DNA of 64,000 bases from Psychrobacter sp. Lineage in GTDB: Bacteria; Pseudomonadota; Gammaproteobacteria; Pseudomonadales; Moraxellaceae. This document shows, in pieces, positions 18,946 to 27,431 of the stretch. The stretch spans positions 1 through 64,000 of the forward strand of contig JAGLBE010000013.1 of NCBI GenBank assembly GCA_018260445.1, given 5' to 3'. Each line of letters starts with the position of its first letter. Position 1 is the stretch's first letter. The notes under the pieces are model-generated. The model ran no database searches. It had not been told where the DNA came from and saw only the letters and a list, made by a program, of their open reading frames with translations. The position numbers and the translations under genes are program-made.

Positions 18946-19575
18946 ATGACTATAGTCAATAAAGCAACAGAAAATAAAAAGCCAGTGCTTCAAGAAGACG
19001 CTAAGCTCGCTGCGCAAACTGCGCCGCCAAAAATTGCCAAAGTATTACCACAGCATATTAACCTAGATAAGTGGGAAGATGCAGACTATATCTGGACGGG
19101 GACGATAGCGCCGCAAGAGATGACACGGCTACTAGGTGCGGTGCCCGAAGCTTACCAAGATGAGCCTATTGGCTTAACTTGCGAGCTTAGTAAGCAAGGT
19201 CAGTTACTTACGCTAGCTATGACGTTTGACGGCGAGGTATGGGTGACGTGTCAGCGTTGTCTACAGCCTTTGGCCATTGAACTTAGCCATCAAGCCCAGC
19301 TTATTTTGTTGCAGACCCAAGCACAAGAAAGCTTGGTGGATGAGGCAGATGATTATGTGCTGCTCGAGGAGTTGTTAGGGGAGCAATCCGAAAATAGCAA
19401 AGGGGAGCGGCTATTGCCAATTAAAAAGCTGGTTGAGGACGAACTGCTGCTGCATATTCCGTTGGCGGCAAAGCACGATGACTGCGCTATGGCGGTAGAG
19501 CAAGTTGGTATTATTATTGAAGAAGAAAAACCCAGTCCTTTTGCTGCTTTGCAAGTTTTAAAAGGCAAGCTTTAA
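18946..19575 (+). CDS. yceD: YceD/DUF177 family 23S rRNA accumulation protein
   Basis: DUF177 protein; in E. coli and plants the family is needed for 23S rRNA accumulation. 209 aa from ATG 18946, preceded by AGAGGA; the ORF is open upstream from 18892 but without a binding site there. The family motif VWVTCQRCLQPL and the acidic VEDELLLHIPLAAKHDDC segment are present. It precedes rpmF as in most proteobacteria, though the gap is 403 bp. Confidence 0.9.
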   Translation: MTIVNKATENKKPVLQEDAKLAAQTAPPKIAKVLPQHINLDKWEDADYIWTGTIAPQEMTRLLGAVPEAYQDEPIGLTCELSKQGQLLTLAMTFDGEVWVTCQRCLQPLAIELSHQAQLILLQTQAQESLVDEADDYVLLEELLGEQSENSKGERLLPIKKLVEDELLLHIPLAAKHDDCAMAVEQVGIIIEEEKPSPFAALQVLKGKL

Positions 19576-19806
19576 GCCTTTGCTCATAGTCGATAGGTTA
19601 GAGTAGGAAAGTAGACGAGTCGAGTAGTAGACTAAACTAGGCGACTGACAATGACAAGCTGAAGATAGCAAAGGAAAAAGGCAAAGCAGAAAGATTATTT
19701 TGCGCTGAGGTGGTGCGCAGTTTAGCGTTGGCAGTAGATTTAATTTGCATTTGCATCCTAAGCGCAGTTAATAGCATTTGCCCTTTATCTTTAATAAAAA
19801 AAGGCG

Positions 19807-19812
19807 TATAAT
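19807..19812 (+). promoter_or_regulatory. Candidate rpmF promoter -10 box
   Basis: A perfect TATAAT lies at 19807 in the 403-bp gap between yceD and rpmF (19576-19978), with TTTATC at 19784 as a poor -35 at 17-bp spacing in an A/T-rich stretch. The rest of the gap shows no gene. Confidence 0.4.
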
Positions 19813-19978
19813 CCCTCGTCTATTATTCCCACATTTTAACCCCATTTGTATTATAGTAATCAGGCGATTATGTATTGCTAGCAATGGGGCACTCATTTTG
19901 CTAAGTGACTGCGCTGTTTTTTTCTTAAATTCAGTTACCTCACCGCTATAAGCACATTTAAGAATAGGAGCTACACCC

Positions 19979-20161
19979 ATGGCTGTTCAAAAAAGTCGTA
20001 AAAGCCGTTCACGTCGTGATATGCGTCGTTCACATCACCATATGGACGTTGCTGAATTAAGCATTGATGCCACCACTGGCGAAAAACATCGTCGTCACCA
20101 TATGACTAAAGATGGTTTTTATCGTGGTCGGCAGCTATTTAAAGTGAGTCAAGACGACTAA
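19979..20161 (+). CDS. rpmF: 50S ribosomal protein L32
   Basis: 60-aa L32: [20 protein letters not shown] at the start and [19 protein letters not shown] near the end. It lacks zinc-binding cysteines, as in other gammaproteobacteria. AGGAG lies upstream. A strong terminator follows at 20198, so fabD expression needs read-through or its own promoter. Confidence 0.96.
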   Translation: MAVQKSRKSRSRRDMRRSHHHMDVAELSIDATTGEKHRRHHMTKDGFYRGRQLFKVSQDD

Positions 20162-20197
20162 ACCTGCAAACTATTATTATGATTGTGTAGTAATATA

Positions 20198-20251
20198 AGA
20201 GCCAAGTATCGCTAATGAGAAAATCATTAGTTGTATTTGGCTCTTTTTTTT
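20198..20251 (+). terminator. Rho-independent terminator after rpmF
   Basis: AGAGCCAA (20198-20205) pairs with TTGGCTCT (20237-20244), with an inner CTAATGA/TCATTAG stem, and the 3' arm runs into eight T. A classical intrinsic terminator between rpmF and fabD. Confidence 0.85.
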
Positions 20252-20287
20252 ATGGGTCTTACTATCCTGAGCATAAGAAGGTCAATC

Positions 20288-21286
20288 ATGTCTGTTATGT
20301 CGTCTGCCTCTATCAAAAAGCAAATGTCACCTCAAGCATCGCCAAACGCTAACATCTCGCACCGTATTGCCGTGGTTTTTCCGGGGCAAGGGGCACAAAC
20401 TGTCGGGATGCTCGGCGAGCTTGCTAAGATTTACCCGTTAGTACAACAGACATTTAATGAAGCTAGCGAGGCTTTAGGCTTTGATTTATGGGCAGTGTGT
20501 CAAGATGACGCCCAACTTGCTAAAACAGAGTACACCCAGCCCGCTTTGTTAACAGCAAGTATGGCAATTTGGCGAATCATACAAGATAACCTGACCGTAG
20601 AGCCGTTGTTTTTGGCCGGGCATTCGTTAGGGGAGTATAGTGCGCTGTGTGCCTCTGGCGCCTTAAGCCTTGCCGATGCCGTCAATTTGGTGTATGTGCG
20701 TGGGCAGTATATGCAAGACGCCGTTGTTGGTTTAGATACCAAAATGGCTGCTATACTGGGTCTCGAGGACAATCAGGTGATGAGTATCTGCGAACAAATT
20801 AACGACGACGATGCCTTTGTAAGCCCGGCTAATTTTAACAGCACGGGTCAAGTGGTGGTGGCTGGCAATGCCCAAGGTATGGACGCGTTAAACCAGCATA
20901 TTCAGTGTATGGGTAAAAAAATGGTGCCACTTAAGGTTAGCGTGCCATCACATTGTGCTTTAATGACGCCCGCTGCCGAGGCTTTGGCGCCGGATCTGCA
21001 AGCGGTTAAGCTGTTGTTGCCGCAAATTCCGGTGATTCAAAATCGACATGCTGAGGTCGAAAAAACGGTGGCTACTATTAAGCAAGCGTTGATTGAGCAA
21101 TTAAGTCATCCTGTTTTATGGACACAAACCATGCAAAAATTAAGCGATAAGCACATCAACTTACTCATTGAATGCGGGGCAGGAACAGTACTTAGCAACC
21201 TTGCCAAAAGGCAGGAATCCCCTATTATTACCTATCCTACCGACAAACCAGTACGGTTAACAAAACTGATTGAGGCATTATCATGA
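20288..21286 (+). CDS. fabD: Malonyl-CoA-ACP transacylase
   Basis: Transfers malonyl from CoA to acyl carrier protein to start fatty-acid elongation. The start at 20288 has AGAAGG six bases upstream. 332 aa; FPGQGAQTVGML near residue 30, the nucleophile Ser113 in GHSLGEYSAL, and His222 in VPSHCAL, with the same 109-residue separation as in E. coli (S92/H201). A ~20-residue N-terminal extension precedes the core. It overlaps fabG by four bases (ATGA). Confidence 0.95.
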   Translation: MSVMSSASIKKQMSPQASPNANISHRIAVVFPGQGAQTVGMLGELAKIYPLVQQTFNEASEALGFDLWAVCQDDAQLAKTEYTQPALLTASMAIWRIIQDNLTVEPLFLAGHSLGEYSALCASGALSLADAVNLVYVRGQYMQDAVVGLDTKMAAILGLEDNQVMSICEQINDDDAFVSPANFNSTGQVVVAGNAQGMDALNQHIQCMGKKMVPLKVSVPSHCALMTPAAEALAPDLQAVKLLLPQIPVIQNRHAEVEKTVATIKQALIEQLSHPVLWTQTMQKLSDKHINLLIECGAGTVLSNLAKRQESPIITYPTDKPVRLTKLIEALS

Positions 21287-22014
21287 GCCGTACCATTACC
21301 CTAGTGACGGGCGCAAGCCGTGGTATCGGTAAAGCAATTGCCAAGCAATTTGCAAAAGAGGGTCATTTTGTGATTGGCACCGCGACCACGGCTGCGGGGG
21401 CGCAATTGATTGATGATTATTTGCACGATGCAGGAGGTATCGGGCGGGTATTAGACGTGACCCAGCAGGAGCAAGTAGATAAGCTGTTTGAAGAGGTAGA
21501 GAGCGTCTATGGCACAGTGCAGGTTTTGGTGAATAACGCTGGCATTTCAAGCGATGGGTTGCTGATGCGCATGAAGAATGAGGACTGGGATTTGGTTCTG
21601 GATACCAATTTGACCTCGATATATCGTATGAGCAAGCGGGCCATCCGCGGGATGATGAAAATACGCAAGGGCCGTATTATTAATATCACCTCTGTTGTGG
21701 CGCAGATGGGCAATGCCGGTCAGGCCAATTACGCCGCCACTAAAGCTGGGGTTGAAGGGTTTAGTAGAACCTTAGCGCGCGAAATCGGCTCCCGTCAAGT
21801 AACGATTAATTGTGTTGCCCCTGGTCTGATTGAAACCGATATGACCGATGAGATGGATGAGCGCTTGCTCAACTCCATGTTAGATGCGGTGCCCGTTGGG
21901 CGCTTGGGGCAACCAGAAGATGTGGCGGCAGCCGTGTCTTATTTGGCCAGTGACCAAGCCAGTTATGTGACCGGAGCGGTTATTCCCGTCAATGGCGGCA
22001 TGTATATGTCCTAG
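21283..22014 (+). CDS. fabG: 3-oxoacyl-ACP reductase
   Basis: NADPH-dependent short-chain reductase of fatty-acid synthesis. 243 aa with TGASRGIGKAIA (nucleotide binding) and the catalytic Ser137, Tyr150 and Lys154 (YAATK), matching E. coli FabG S138/Y151/K155. Translationally coupled to fabD. A 14-bp tandem array separates it from acpP. Confidence 0.96.
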   Translation: MSRTITLVTGASRGIGKAIAKQFAKEGHFVIGTATTAAGAQLIDDYLHDAGGIGRVLDVTQQEQVDKLFEEVESVYGTVQVLVNNAGISSDGLLMRMKNEDWDLVLDTNLTSIYRMSKRAIRGMMKIRKGRIINITSVVAQMGNAGQANYAATKAGVEGFSRTLAREIGSRQVTINCVAPGLIETDMTDEMDERLLNSMLDAVPVGRLGQPEDVAAAVSYLASDQASYVTGAVIPVNGGMYMS

Positions 22015-22052
22015 GCGTTTGCTAGCTGGTCTTTTAAAATCGTAAAACCTAG

Positions 22053-22164
22053 AGTTTGAGATTTTAGAACTTGGACTTTAGAACTTGGACTTTAAAACTT
22101 GGACTTTAAAACTTGGACTTTAAAACTTGGACTTTAGAACTTGGACTTTAGAACTTGGAATTTA
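22053..22164. repeat. 14-bp tandem repeat array between fabG and acpP
   Basis: Seven contiguous copies of a 14-bp unit, consensus RAACTTGGACTTTA (22067-22164), preceded by one degenerate copy (22053-22066). Variation is limited to G/A at the first base and one C/A change in the last unit. The unit has no obvious dyad. It fills much of the 348-bp fabG-acpP gap; the remainder shows no gene and a weak TATCAT at 22243 as possible acpP -10. Confidence 0.95.
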
Positions 22165-22362
22165 AAAATAATGTTGTAGGTGATTGGTAAGTCAAGACCT
22201 AGATTAGGGCGATGCTGATTAGTAAAATTGTGGCCCTTTTGCTATCATGCTAAAGCTTAGATGTGGTTAGACTAGCCTATATGAATCGCCCAGCAGTCCG
22301 GCGTATTTATGGATAGCCTACGACGACAAAAAACGATACCTATTATAGAACGGGAATGAACG

Positions 22363-22599
22363 ATGAATGACGATATTGAGTTAAAGGTAAAATCTGCAGT
22401 CGCAGAGCAGTTAGATGTCGATGTCAATGACATTAACAATGACTCCTCTTTTATGCATGATTTGGGTGCCGATTCTTTAGATTTGGTCGAATTGGTGATG
22501 ACGTTTGAGAACGATTTTGGTATTACTATTCCTGACGATGATTCCAATGAGCTGACGACCGTGCAAAAAGCCGTGGATTATATTGCTGCTAAATTATAA
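22363..22599 (+). CDS. acpP: Acyl carrier protein
   Basis: 78-aa acidic carrier of growing acyl chains. Ser38 in GADSLDLVELVM is the 4'-phosphopantetheine attachment site. Completes the fabD-fabG-acpP series. The upstream array at 22053 and the downstream array at 22718 bracket the gene. Confidence 0.97.
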   Translation: MNDDIELKVKSAVAEQLDVDVNDINNDSSFMHDLGADSLDLVELVMTFENDFGITIPDDDSNELTTVQKAVDYIAAKL

Positions 22600-22717
22600 G
22601 CCAAACGCCTTTTTATGCCGTCAACCTAGGGTGGGCGGCCCTATTGTCAACGCTCTGTAGGCGCGTAGACGTATCTTGCCACTGCTCGTGTCATACAAAG
22701 CTGGGAATAAAGCTTGT

Positions 22718-22777
22718 AACAAAGCCATAAAAAAATCCATAAAAAAAGCCATAAACAAAGCCATAAACAAAGCCCCC
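22718..22777. repeat. 12-bp tandem repeat array downstream of acpP
   Basis: Four copies of a 12-bp unit close to AACAAAGCCATA, plus a fifth that diverges to AACAAAGCCCCC. It lies in the 564-bp acpP-kbp gap (22600-23163), which otherwise has no recognisable gene. GCC...GGC followed by TTTTTT at 22772-22796 may be a weak acpP terminator. Confidence 0.85.
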
Positions 22778-23163
22778 ATTAAAAAGGCCGTTTTTTAGCG
22801 TTTGCGCTGCTTCATTCTCTTTAACAATAAGCTACATTCATAGCGCCATAAATATTTGCCTAAGTGTCTTTGTTTCTATTATGATAGCGCTAACGACTGT
22901 GTTGGCTAAGTAGGCTAGGTTGGCCAAGTTGGCTTAACAGTTAGCTTAACTCTGTTGACAAGGCGTGCGTCTACTTCGTTGTGTCTACTTGCTTAACCGT
23001 TGGGTGTGGCCTATACCTAGTGACTAAAAAAAGTCATCAATAATTGGGGCTCATAACAGCACTAAAAGTTAACGACTCACGACAAGTCGACTGTAAAAAG
23101 TGAACGTCTAAATGTAGCATCGATAAATAACAATGATTCAATAACTTATAACTGGAGAAAAAT

Positions 23164-23697
23164 ATGGGAATTTTTAGCTTTGCCAAAGATATGGGCGATA
23201 AGATATTTAACCGCGATGATGCCAAACATCAAGCCAATACCGAAACCCACGCCTCAGTAAATCCTGTTGCTGCGCCTCATACGACGACGCCAGCGCCTGC
23301 AGCTGAGCCATCGGCGCAGTCTGTTGCCAACTTGCTGTTACAACGTGTTCAGCAGCAATATCTAGACATTACCGATTTAAAAATTAAATATAATGGTACT
23401 ACTGACACTGCTGAAATTAGTGGTAAAGCGAAGACCCAAGCCGACCGTGAAAAGGCCATTATTACCATTGGTAATGTGCAAAACGTGGCAAGAGTAATTG
23501 ACAATATTGATATCGAACAAGATGCGCCAGAATCGACCATGTATACCGTGAAATCCGGCGATACGTTATCGAAAATTGCTGCTGAAGTTTATGGTTCAGC
23601 AGGCGATTATATGAAGATTTTTGAGGCCAATAAACCTATGTTATCTAACCCTGATAAAATTTATGTTGGTCAAGTACTGCGTATACCAAAGCCTTAA
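23164..23697 (+). CDS. kbp: BON and LysM domain protein, Kbp (YgaU) type
   Basis: Similar to E. coli Kbp, a cytoplasmic K+-binding protein of BON plus LysM. 177 aa: N-terminal MGIFSFAKDMGDKIF (as in Kbp), an extra Ala/Pro-rich linker around residues 25-57, BON at about 58-120 and LysM at 126-176 (YTVKSGDTLSKIAAEVYG, IFEANKPMLSNPDKIYVGQVLRIP). No signal peptide is apparent. It is monocistronic with a terminator at 23798. Confidence 0.9.
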   Translation: MGIFSFAKDMGDKIFNRDDAKHQANTETHASVNPVAAPHTTTPAPAAEPSAQSVANLLLQRVQQQYLDITDLKIKYNGTTDTAEISGKAKTQADREKAIITIGNVQNVARVIDNIDIEQDAPESTMYTVKSGDTLSKIAAEVYGSAGDYMKIFEANKPMLSNPDKIYVGQVLRIPKP

Positions 23698-23797
23698 TTG
23701 GTGTAAGACTCTATCAACCTTAGCGCCAATGAACATACGTTGTTGTTAGAACTTCAGCAAAACCCTATGTTATAGCATTATGTGGGGTTATAACGCT

Positions 23798-23830
23798 AAA
23801 AAGCATCCTTAAAATCAGGATGCTTTTTTT
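23798..23830 (+). terminator. Terminator after kbp
   Basis: AAAAAGCATCCT (23798-23809) and AGGATGCTTTTTTT (from 23817) form a GC-containing stem with a 7-nt loop and a T-run: an intrinsic terminator. Confidence 0.88.
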
Positions 23831-23902
23831 ATAATTTTTTATAATAAGAGAGTAGGAATAAGACAGTAGAAATACACGGTTCTCAACTCATTATAACTCA
23901 CT

Positions 23903-23973
23903 GTAGGCTGGTGCTTTTAGCCCAGCAAAGCAAGACCTTGAAGCTAAAATGCTGGGCTAAAGCCACAGCCTAC
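23903..23973. repeat. REP-like imperfect palindrome
   Basis: The left arm 23903-23927 (gtaggctggtgcttttagccc then agca) is an imperfect inverted copy of the right arm 23950-23973 (tgctgggctaaagccacagc then ctac), with a 22-nt loop. The arms also contain a self-complementary GGGCTAAAGCC-like core. It lies between the kbp terminator and the 3' end of queG and looks like a repetitive extragenic palindrome; copies elsewhere cannot be tested here. Confidence 0.6.
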
Positions 23974-24050
23974 GCCAAGAGTTGATAGTTAGGTATGATG
24001 ACCCGTTGCAATCATAACGAGTGATGCGTAAGTTCAGTTACCCTAACAGC

Positions 24051-25247
24051 CTACGCCTTTTTAGCTTTCTGTTCTGCAATAGCCCAGAAAATATGCTCGT
24101 CCAATACGTCGCTATGGTTAAGGCGTTCAGTCAGCTTGGCACAATATTCTGCCTGAAAAGGAGCATTGCCCAAACCAATACTGATATTGCGTAAAAAGCT
24201 ATGATAACCAGTGCGCCGTAGTGGACTGCCTTCGGTGCGCTCTAAAAAGTCTGCCTCAGACCATTGCCACAGTGCAAGCAGTTGGCTATTTTCTAAACCA
24301 TGGCGGGCGTGAAAGTCATCGATGGGGGTAATTTTGGCGTAGCGATTCCACGGGCAAATCAATTGACAGTCGTCACAGCCAAATACCCGATTGCCAATAG
24401 CCCGCCTGTACTTTTCCTCAATGACCCCCTTATGCTCAATGGTTAAATAGGAGATGCAGGCGTCAGCTTTTAGCACATAAGGCGCGGTTATCGCTTGGGT
24501 AGGGCAAATAGCAAGGCATGCCTGACAACTGCCACAGTGGGCGGAGACAGGTTTGTCCTCGGGCAAGTTTAGGCTTAAAAACAACTCGCCCAACACAAAG
24601 AATGACCCTGCTTGCTTATTGAGCAATAAAGTATGTTTGCCCGTCCAACCTAGCCCCGCAGCATCGGCTAAAGGCCGCTCAAAAATGGGCGCAGAATCGC
24701 TAAAGGGTCGATAGACAAAAGGCGCTTGCGCCCCGATATCAAGATGTTGCCACTTGGGCAACTGTTGCTCAATGCGCAGTGCCAGTTGTTTTAGCCGGGC
24801 GCGCATAATTTTGTGATAATCACGGCCACGCGCATAGCGGGCGATAATAGCGGTATTGGGGGACAAATTATCCGCAACCGTTCGTGGCTTGGGTGTTTGC
24901 TGTAGATAATCCATTCTGACCGCAATGATAGTGCGACACCCTGCTACCAAGAGCGCAGGGTTGGCACGTTTGTCATGGTTCGCCTCTAAAAAGGTCATCT
25001 GACCATGGTTTTTTTGGGCGAGCCAGTCGCGTAAGCCCTGCATTTGCTGCTCAAAAACCGGGTTGGCGACGCCAATAAAGCCACAATCGGCAAACCCCAA
25101 AGATTGCGCTGTGGTACGAATCCAATCTTTAACATCGTTGGCGTGTATAAATGGGTTGGAGGGTATGTGCTGCATGGGAGATGCTGTAGGCGGCGGGCTT
25201 TGTGAGTAGGGCTGTGACATATGCGACATGGGTGACATGGGTGACAT
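24051..25247 (-). CDS. queG: Epoxyqueuosine reductase
   Basis: Cobalamin- and iron-sulfur-dependent enzyme for the last step of queuosine tRNA modification. The protein (398 aa from the most upstream ATG) has RYARGRDYHKIMR, SAPIFERPLADAAGLGWTGKHT, a first cluster CGSCQACLAICPT (Cys238, 241, 244, 248) and a second CDDCQLICPWNR (Cys291, 294, 298), all as in E. coli QueG. The start is uncertain: the first four ATGs lie in 9-bp repeats, and the conserved part begins near residue 34, so Met25 is also possible. Divergent from nnrD; in E. coli queG is next to the nnr gene as well. Confidence 0.94.
   Translation of the reverse strand: MSPMSPMSHMSQPYSQSPPPTASPMQHIPSNPFIHANDVKDWIRTTAQSLGFADCGFIGVANPVFEQQMQGLRDWLAQKNHGQMTFLEANHDKRANPALLVAGCRTIIAVRMDYLQQTPKPRTVADNLSPNTAIIARYARGRDYHKIMRARLKQLALRIEQQLPKWQHLDIGAQAPFVYRPFSDSAPIFERPLADAAGLGWTGKHTLLLNKQAGSFFVLGELFLSLNLPEDKPVSAHCGSCQACLAICPTQAITAPYVLKADACISYLTIEHKGVIEEKYRRAIGNRVFGCDDCQLICPWNRYAKITPIDDFHARHGLENSQLLALWQWSEADFLERTEGSPLRRTGYHSFLRNISIGLGNAPFQAEYCAKLTERLNHSDVLDEHIFWAIAEQKAKKA
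25212..25247. repeat. 9-bp repeats at the 5' end of queG
   Basis: Four 9-bp units, variants of GGGTGACAT on the + strand (ATGTCACCC on the coding strand), encode MSP-MSP-MSH-MSQ. Each unit carries an in-frame ATG, so the gene has four alternative starts in a row. Confidence 0.85.
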
Positions 25248-25363
25248 AGAATGATACTAAAAGACAAAATAGAGGTCTATGATAAGTCATTGCTGCCAGC
25301 AAGTCATCCGTAGCCCTAACAGCGGTACGAATAACAGTCTGTTGATGAGTTTTAAAACTGAAG

Positions 25364-25403
25364 GATAGACAAGGACAGACAATGATAGACAAGGACAGAC
25401 AAT
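25364..25403. repeat. 20-bp duplication of the nnrD ribosome-binding site and start
   Basis: Two perfect adjacent copies of gatagacaaggacagacaat (25364-25383, 25384-25403). Each copy holds AAGGA and, with the next base, an ATG (25382 and 25402). The first ATG is out of frame with nnrD, the second is the nnrD start. Confidence 0.95.
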
Positions 25404-27279
25404 GCAACGTTTCGATGATAGCAGTAGCAGCAATAACCCAGCACAGCCACCTATAGCGCTATTTAACGCAAAACAAATTTATGCGGTTGAACAGGCATGG
25501 TTTGACGCTGGCAATACCCGTTATGGTTTGATGCAGCAGGCGGCTTGGCTTATTGCCAGTTGGGTGTATGCGCAGGGTTGCCCAAACAAAAAGCAATCGG
25601 CAATGCAGCAGCCACAGGGTCAGCGGGCAAATCAATCGCCGAAACTGACCGTATGTATTTGGGTAGGCGGTGGCAATAATGGCGGCGATGGGTGGTTAAC
25701 TGCCGCTTATCTTAGCCAGTTAGGAGTGGCGGTTACGGTCATCGAGGTGGGAGAGGCGCATAGAGAAGGTAGCCAAAGTGAAAATGCCAAACGGGCAAAA
25801 AAGAGCGCTCTACAGCAACCTATCACCCACATTGCATTTGCTGATATATTATTGATGACAGTTGCGCAAACTGACCAGCACCAAGCGAATACCTTGTCGT
25901 TGCCGGTTGCCAAAACTAGGCGAGTTGTCGAAGCGTTGCTGCTCGCCGATGTGTTTATAGATGCGTTGTTTGGTATTGGTTTAGATAGAGCGCCAACTGG
26001 CGACTACGCTAAGGCGATTTTATGCTTTAATGATTATGCCCATTCACACACCCAAGCAATAAATAATGGTAGCACCAAAACGGTGGTTGCTATTGATATG
26101 CCAAGTGGATTGGTTGCCAATACTGGTCAGGTGTTTGACGGTTGCGCTGTCAAGGCCGATGTGACCCTATGCCTTATTGCTCGTAAATTAGGGCTGCATC
26201 TTAAGGACGGTAATGACTATGCCGGCAACATTATCGATATGCCATTGGTACCGACAGTTTTTAGTCAATCCCCCATAGCCCAATTACAAAAAACAGCAAG
26301 TTCTATGCCCCTGCGTGCTAAAAATACCCACAAAGGCAGTTTTGGCCATGTGTTGATTGTTGGTGGCAATCAGGTCGCAGGCTCGCAAGGCATGGGCGGA
26401 GCAGCCATTTTAGCCGCGAGTGCTGCGTTTGCCGCAGGTGTCGGTAAAGTGACAGTGGCTTGTCACTACGCTTGCCATAGCAGTTTGATTGCCCGTTTGC
26501 CCCACGCCATGAGCCTTGATTTACATGACCGTGAAGGGGTTAATACGCTGATTAACGCCTGTGAGGTGATGGCGATAGGCATGGGGCTTGGGCGTGATGC
26601 GTCAAGTCAAGCGCTGTGTGCTGCCTATATCGCCAGCGCCATAGCAGCAGGTATTGCTATCGTGATGGATGCCGATGCGTTATACCACTTAGCCGAATGG
26701 CACGCGCAAGCGCAGCAGCAGTATCAAGACAAGTTAGACGTAGATGACGGCGACTTAGACGCCTCGATTCAGGCGGTGTCACCATCAATAAGTCATGCAA
26801 ATAAAGCAGGCGCACTTATCGAGGCCTTGGCCGACCATGCCGAGCAGCATCAGGTTTACTATACCCCCCACAGCGGCGAGGCAGCCAAATTGTTGGGTAT
26901 AACTGCTGCAGATGTAGAAGCCGACAAAATGACAGCGGTAACCATGCTACAGTCTGTTTTTCAGGGCAGCTGGTTACTAAAAGGCACGGGTTCTATCGTG
27001 ATTGAGCAGGGTGAACCAGGCAAGCAAGGGGCGACGTTTGTATGTGCAGGCGGCAATGCGGGCATGGCGACAGCAGGCATGGGCGATGTATTGTCCGGCT
27101 TAGCTGCAGGATTACTGGCACAAGACGCCCTGCCTATCAAGGCACGCAGTTTGTTACAGGCGGTGATGATCCATGCTATAGCGGGTGATAGGTTGGGTCA
27201 AAAACTAGGCCAAGCAGCCTTGCAAGCCTGCGATATGCCCAACGCGATTGGGCAGGTTTTGCAGGATATCACGGCATAA
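25402..27279 (+). CDS. nnrD: Bifunctional NAD(P)H-hydrate epimerase / ADP-dependent dehydratase
   Basis: Repairs hydrated NADH/NADPH: the N-terminal YjeF domain (about residues 15-290) epimerises NAD(P)HX and the C-terminal carbohydrate-kinase-like domain (about 305-625) dehydrates the S form. Visible motifs: GGGNNGGDGWL in the epimerase; GGNQVAGSQGMGGAAILAASAA, and GGNAGMATAGMGDVLSGLAAGLL near the C-terminus. At 625 aa it is about 110 longer than E. coli (515), mainly through low-complexity insertions near residues 70-85, 120-160 and 435-460. AAGGA precedes the ATG. tsaE, often next in other gammaproteobacteria, is absent. Confidence 0.94.
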   Translation: MQRFDDSSSSNNPAQPPIALFNAKQIYAVEQAWFDAGNTRYGLMQQAAWLIASWVYAQGCPNKKQSAMQQPQGQRANQSPKLTVCIWVGGGNNGGDGWLTAAYLSQLGVAVTVIEVGEAHREGSQSENAKRAKKSALQQPITHIAFADILLMTVAQTDQHQANTLSLPVAKTRRVVEALLLADVFIDALFGIGLDRAPTGDYAKAILCFNDYAHSHTQAINNGSTKTVVAIDMPSGLVANTGQVFDGCAVKADVTLCLIARKLGLHLKDGNDYAGNIIDMPLVPTVFSQSPIAQLQKTASSMPLRAKNTHKGSFGHVLIVGGNQVAGSQGMGGAAILAASAAFAAGVGKVTVACHYACHSSLIARLPHAMSLDLHDREGVNTLINACEVMAIGMGLGRDASSQALCAAYIASAIAAGIAIVMDADALYHLAEWHAQAQQQYQDKLDVDDGDLDASIQAVSPSISHANKAGALIEALADHAEQHQVYYTPHSGEAAKLLGITAADVEADKMTAVTMLQSVFQGSWLLKGTGSIVIEQGEPGKQGATFVCAGGNAGMATAGMGDVLSGLAAGLLAQDALPIKARSLLQAVMIHAIAGDRLGQKLGQAALQACDMPNAIGQVLQDITA

Positions 27280-27431
27280 CTGAGAACGTTGCGCTTATTG
27301 AGCATATTGAGCATACTGGCGATTGCATACAGTAGACACACTGCTAAGACGTATTGGGCGTTAAATAACTGCCTAGGCTTTAAGAGTAAAGTCTACAGGA
27401 TATTTTGCTTAGGAGGATGCTTTGCTTAGGG

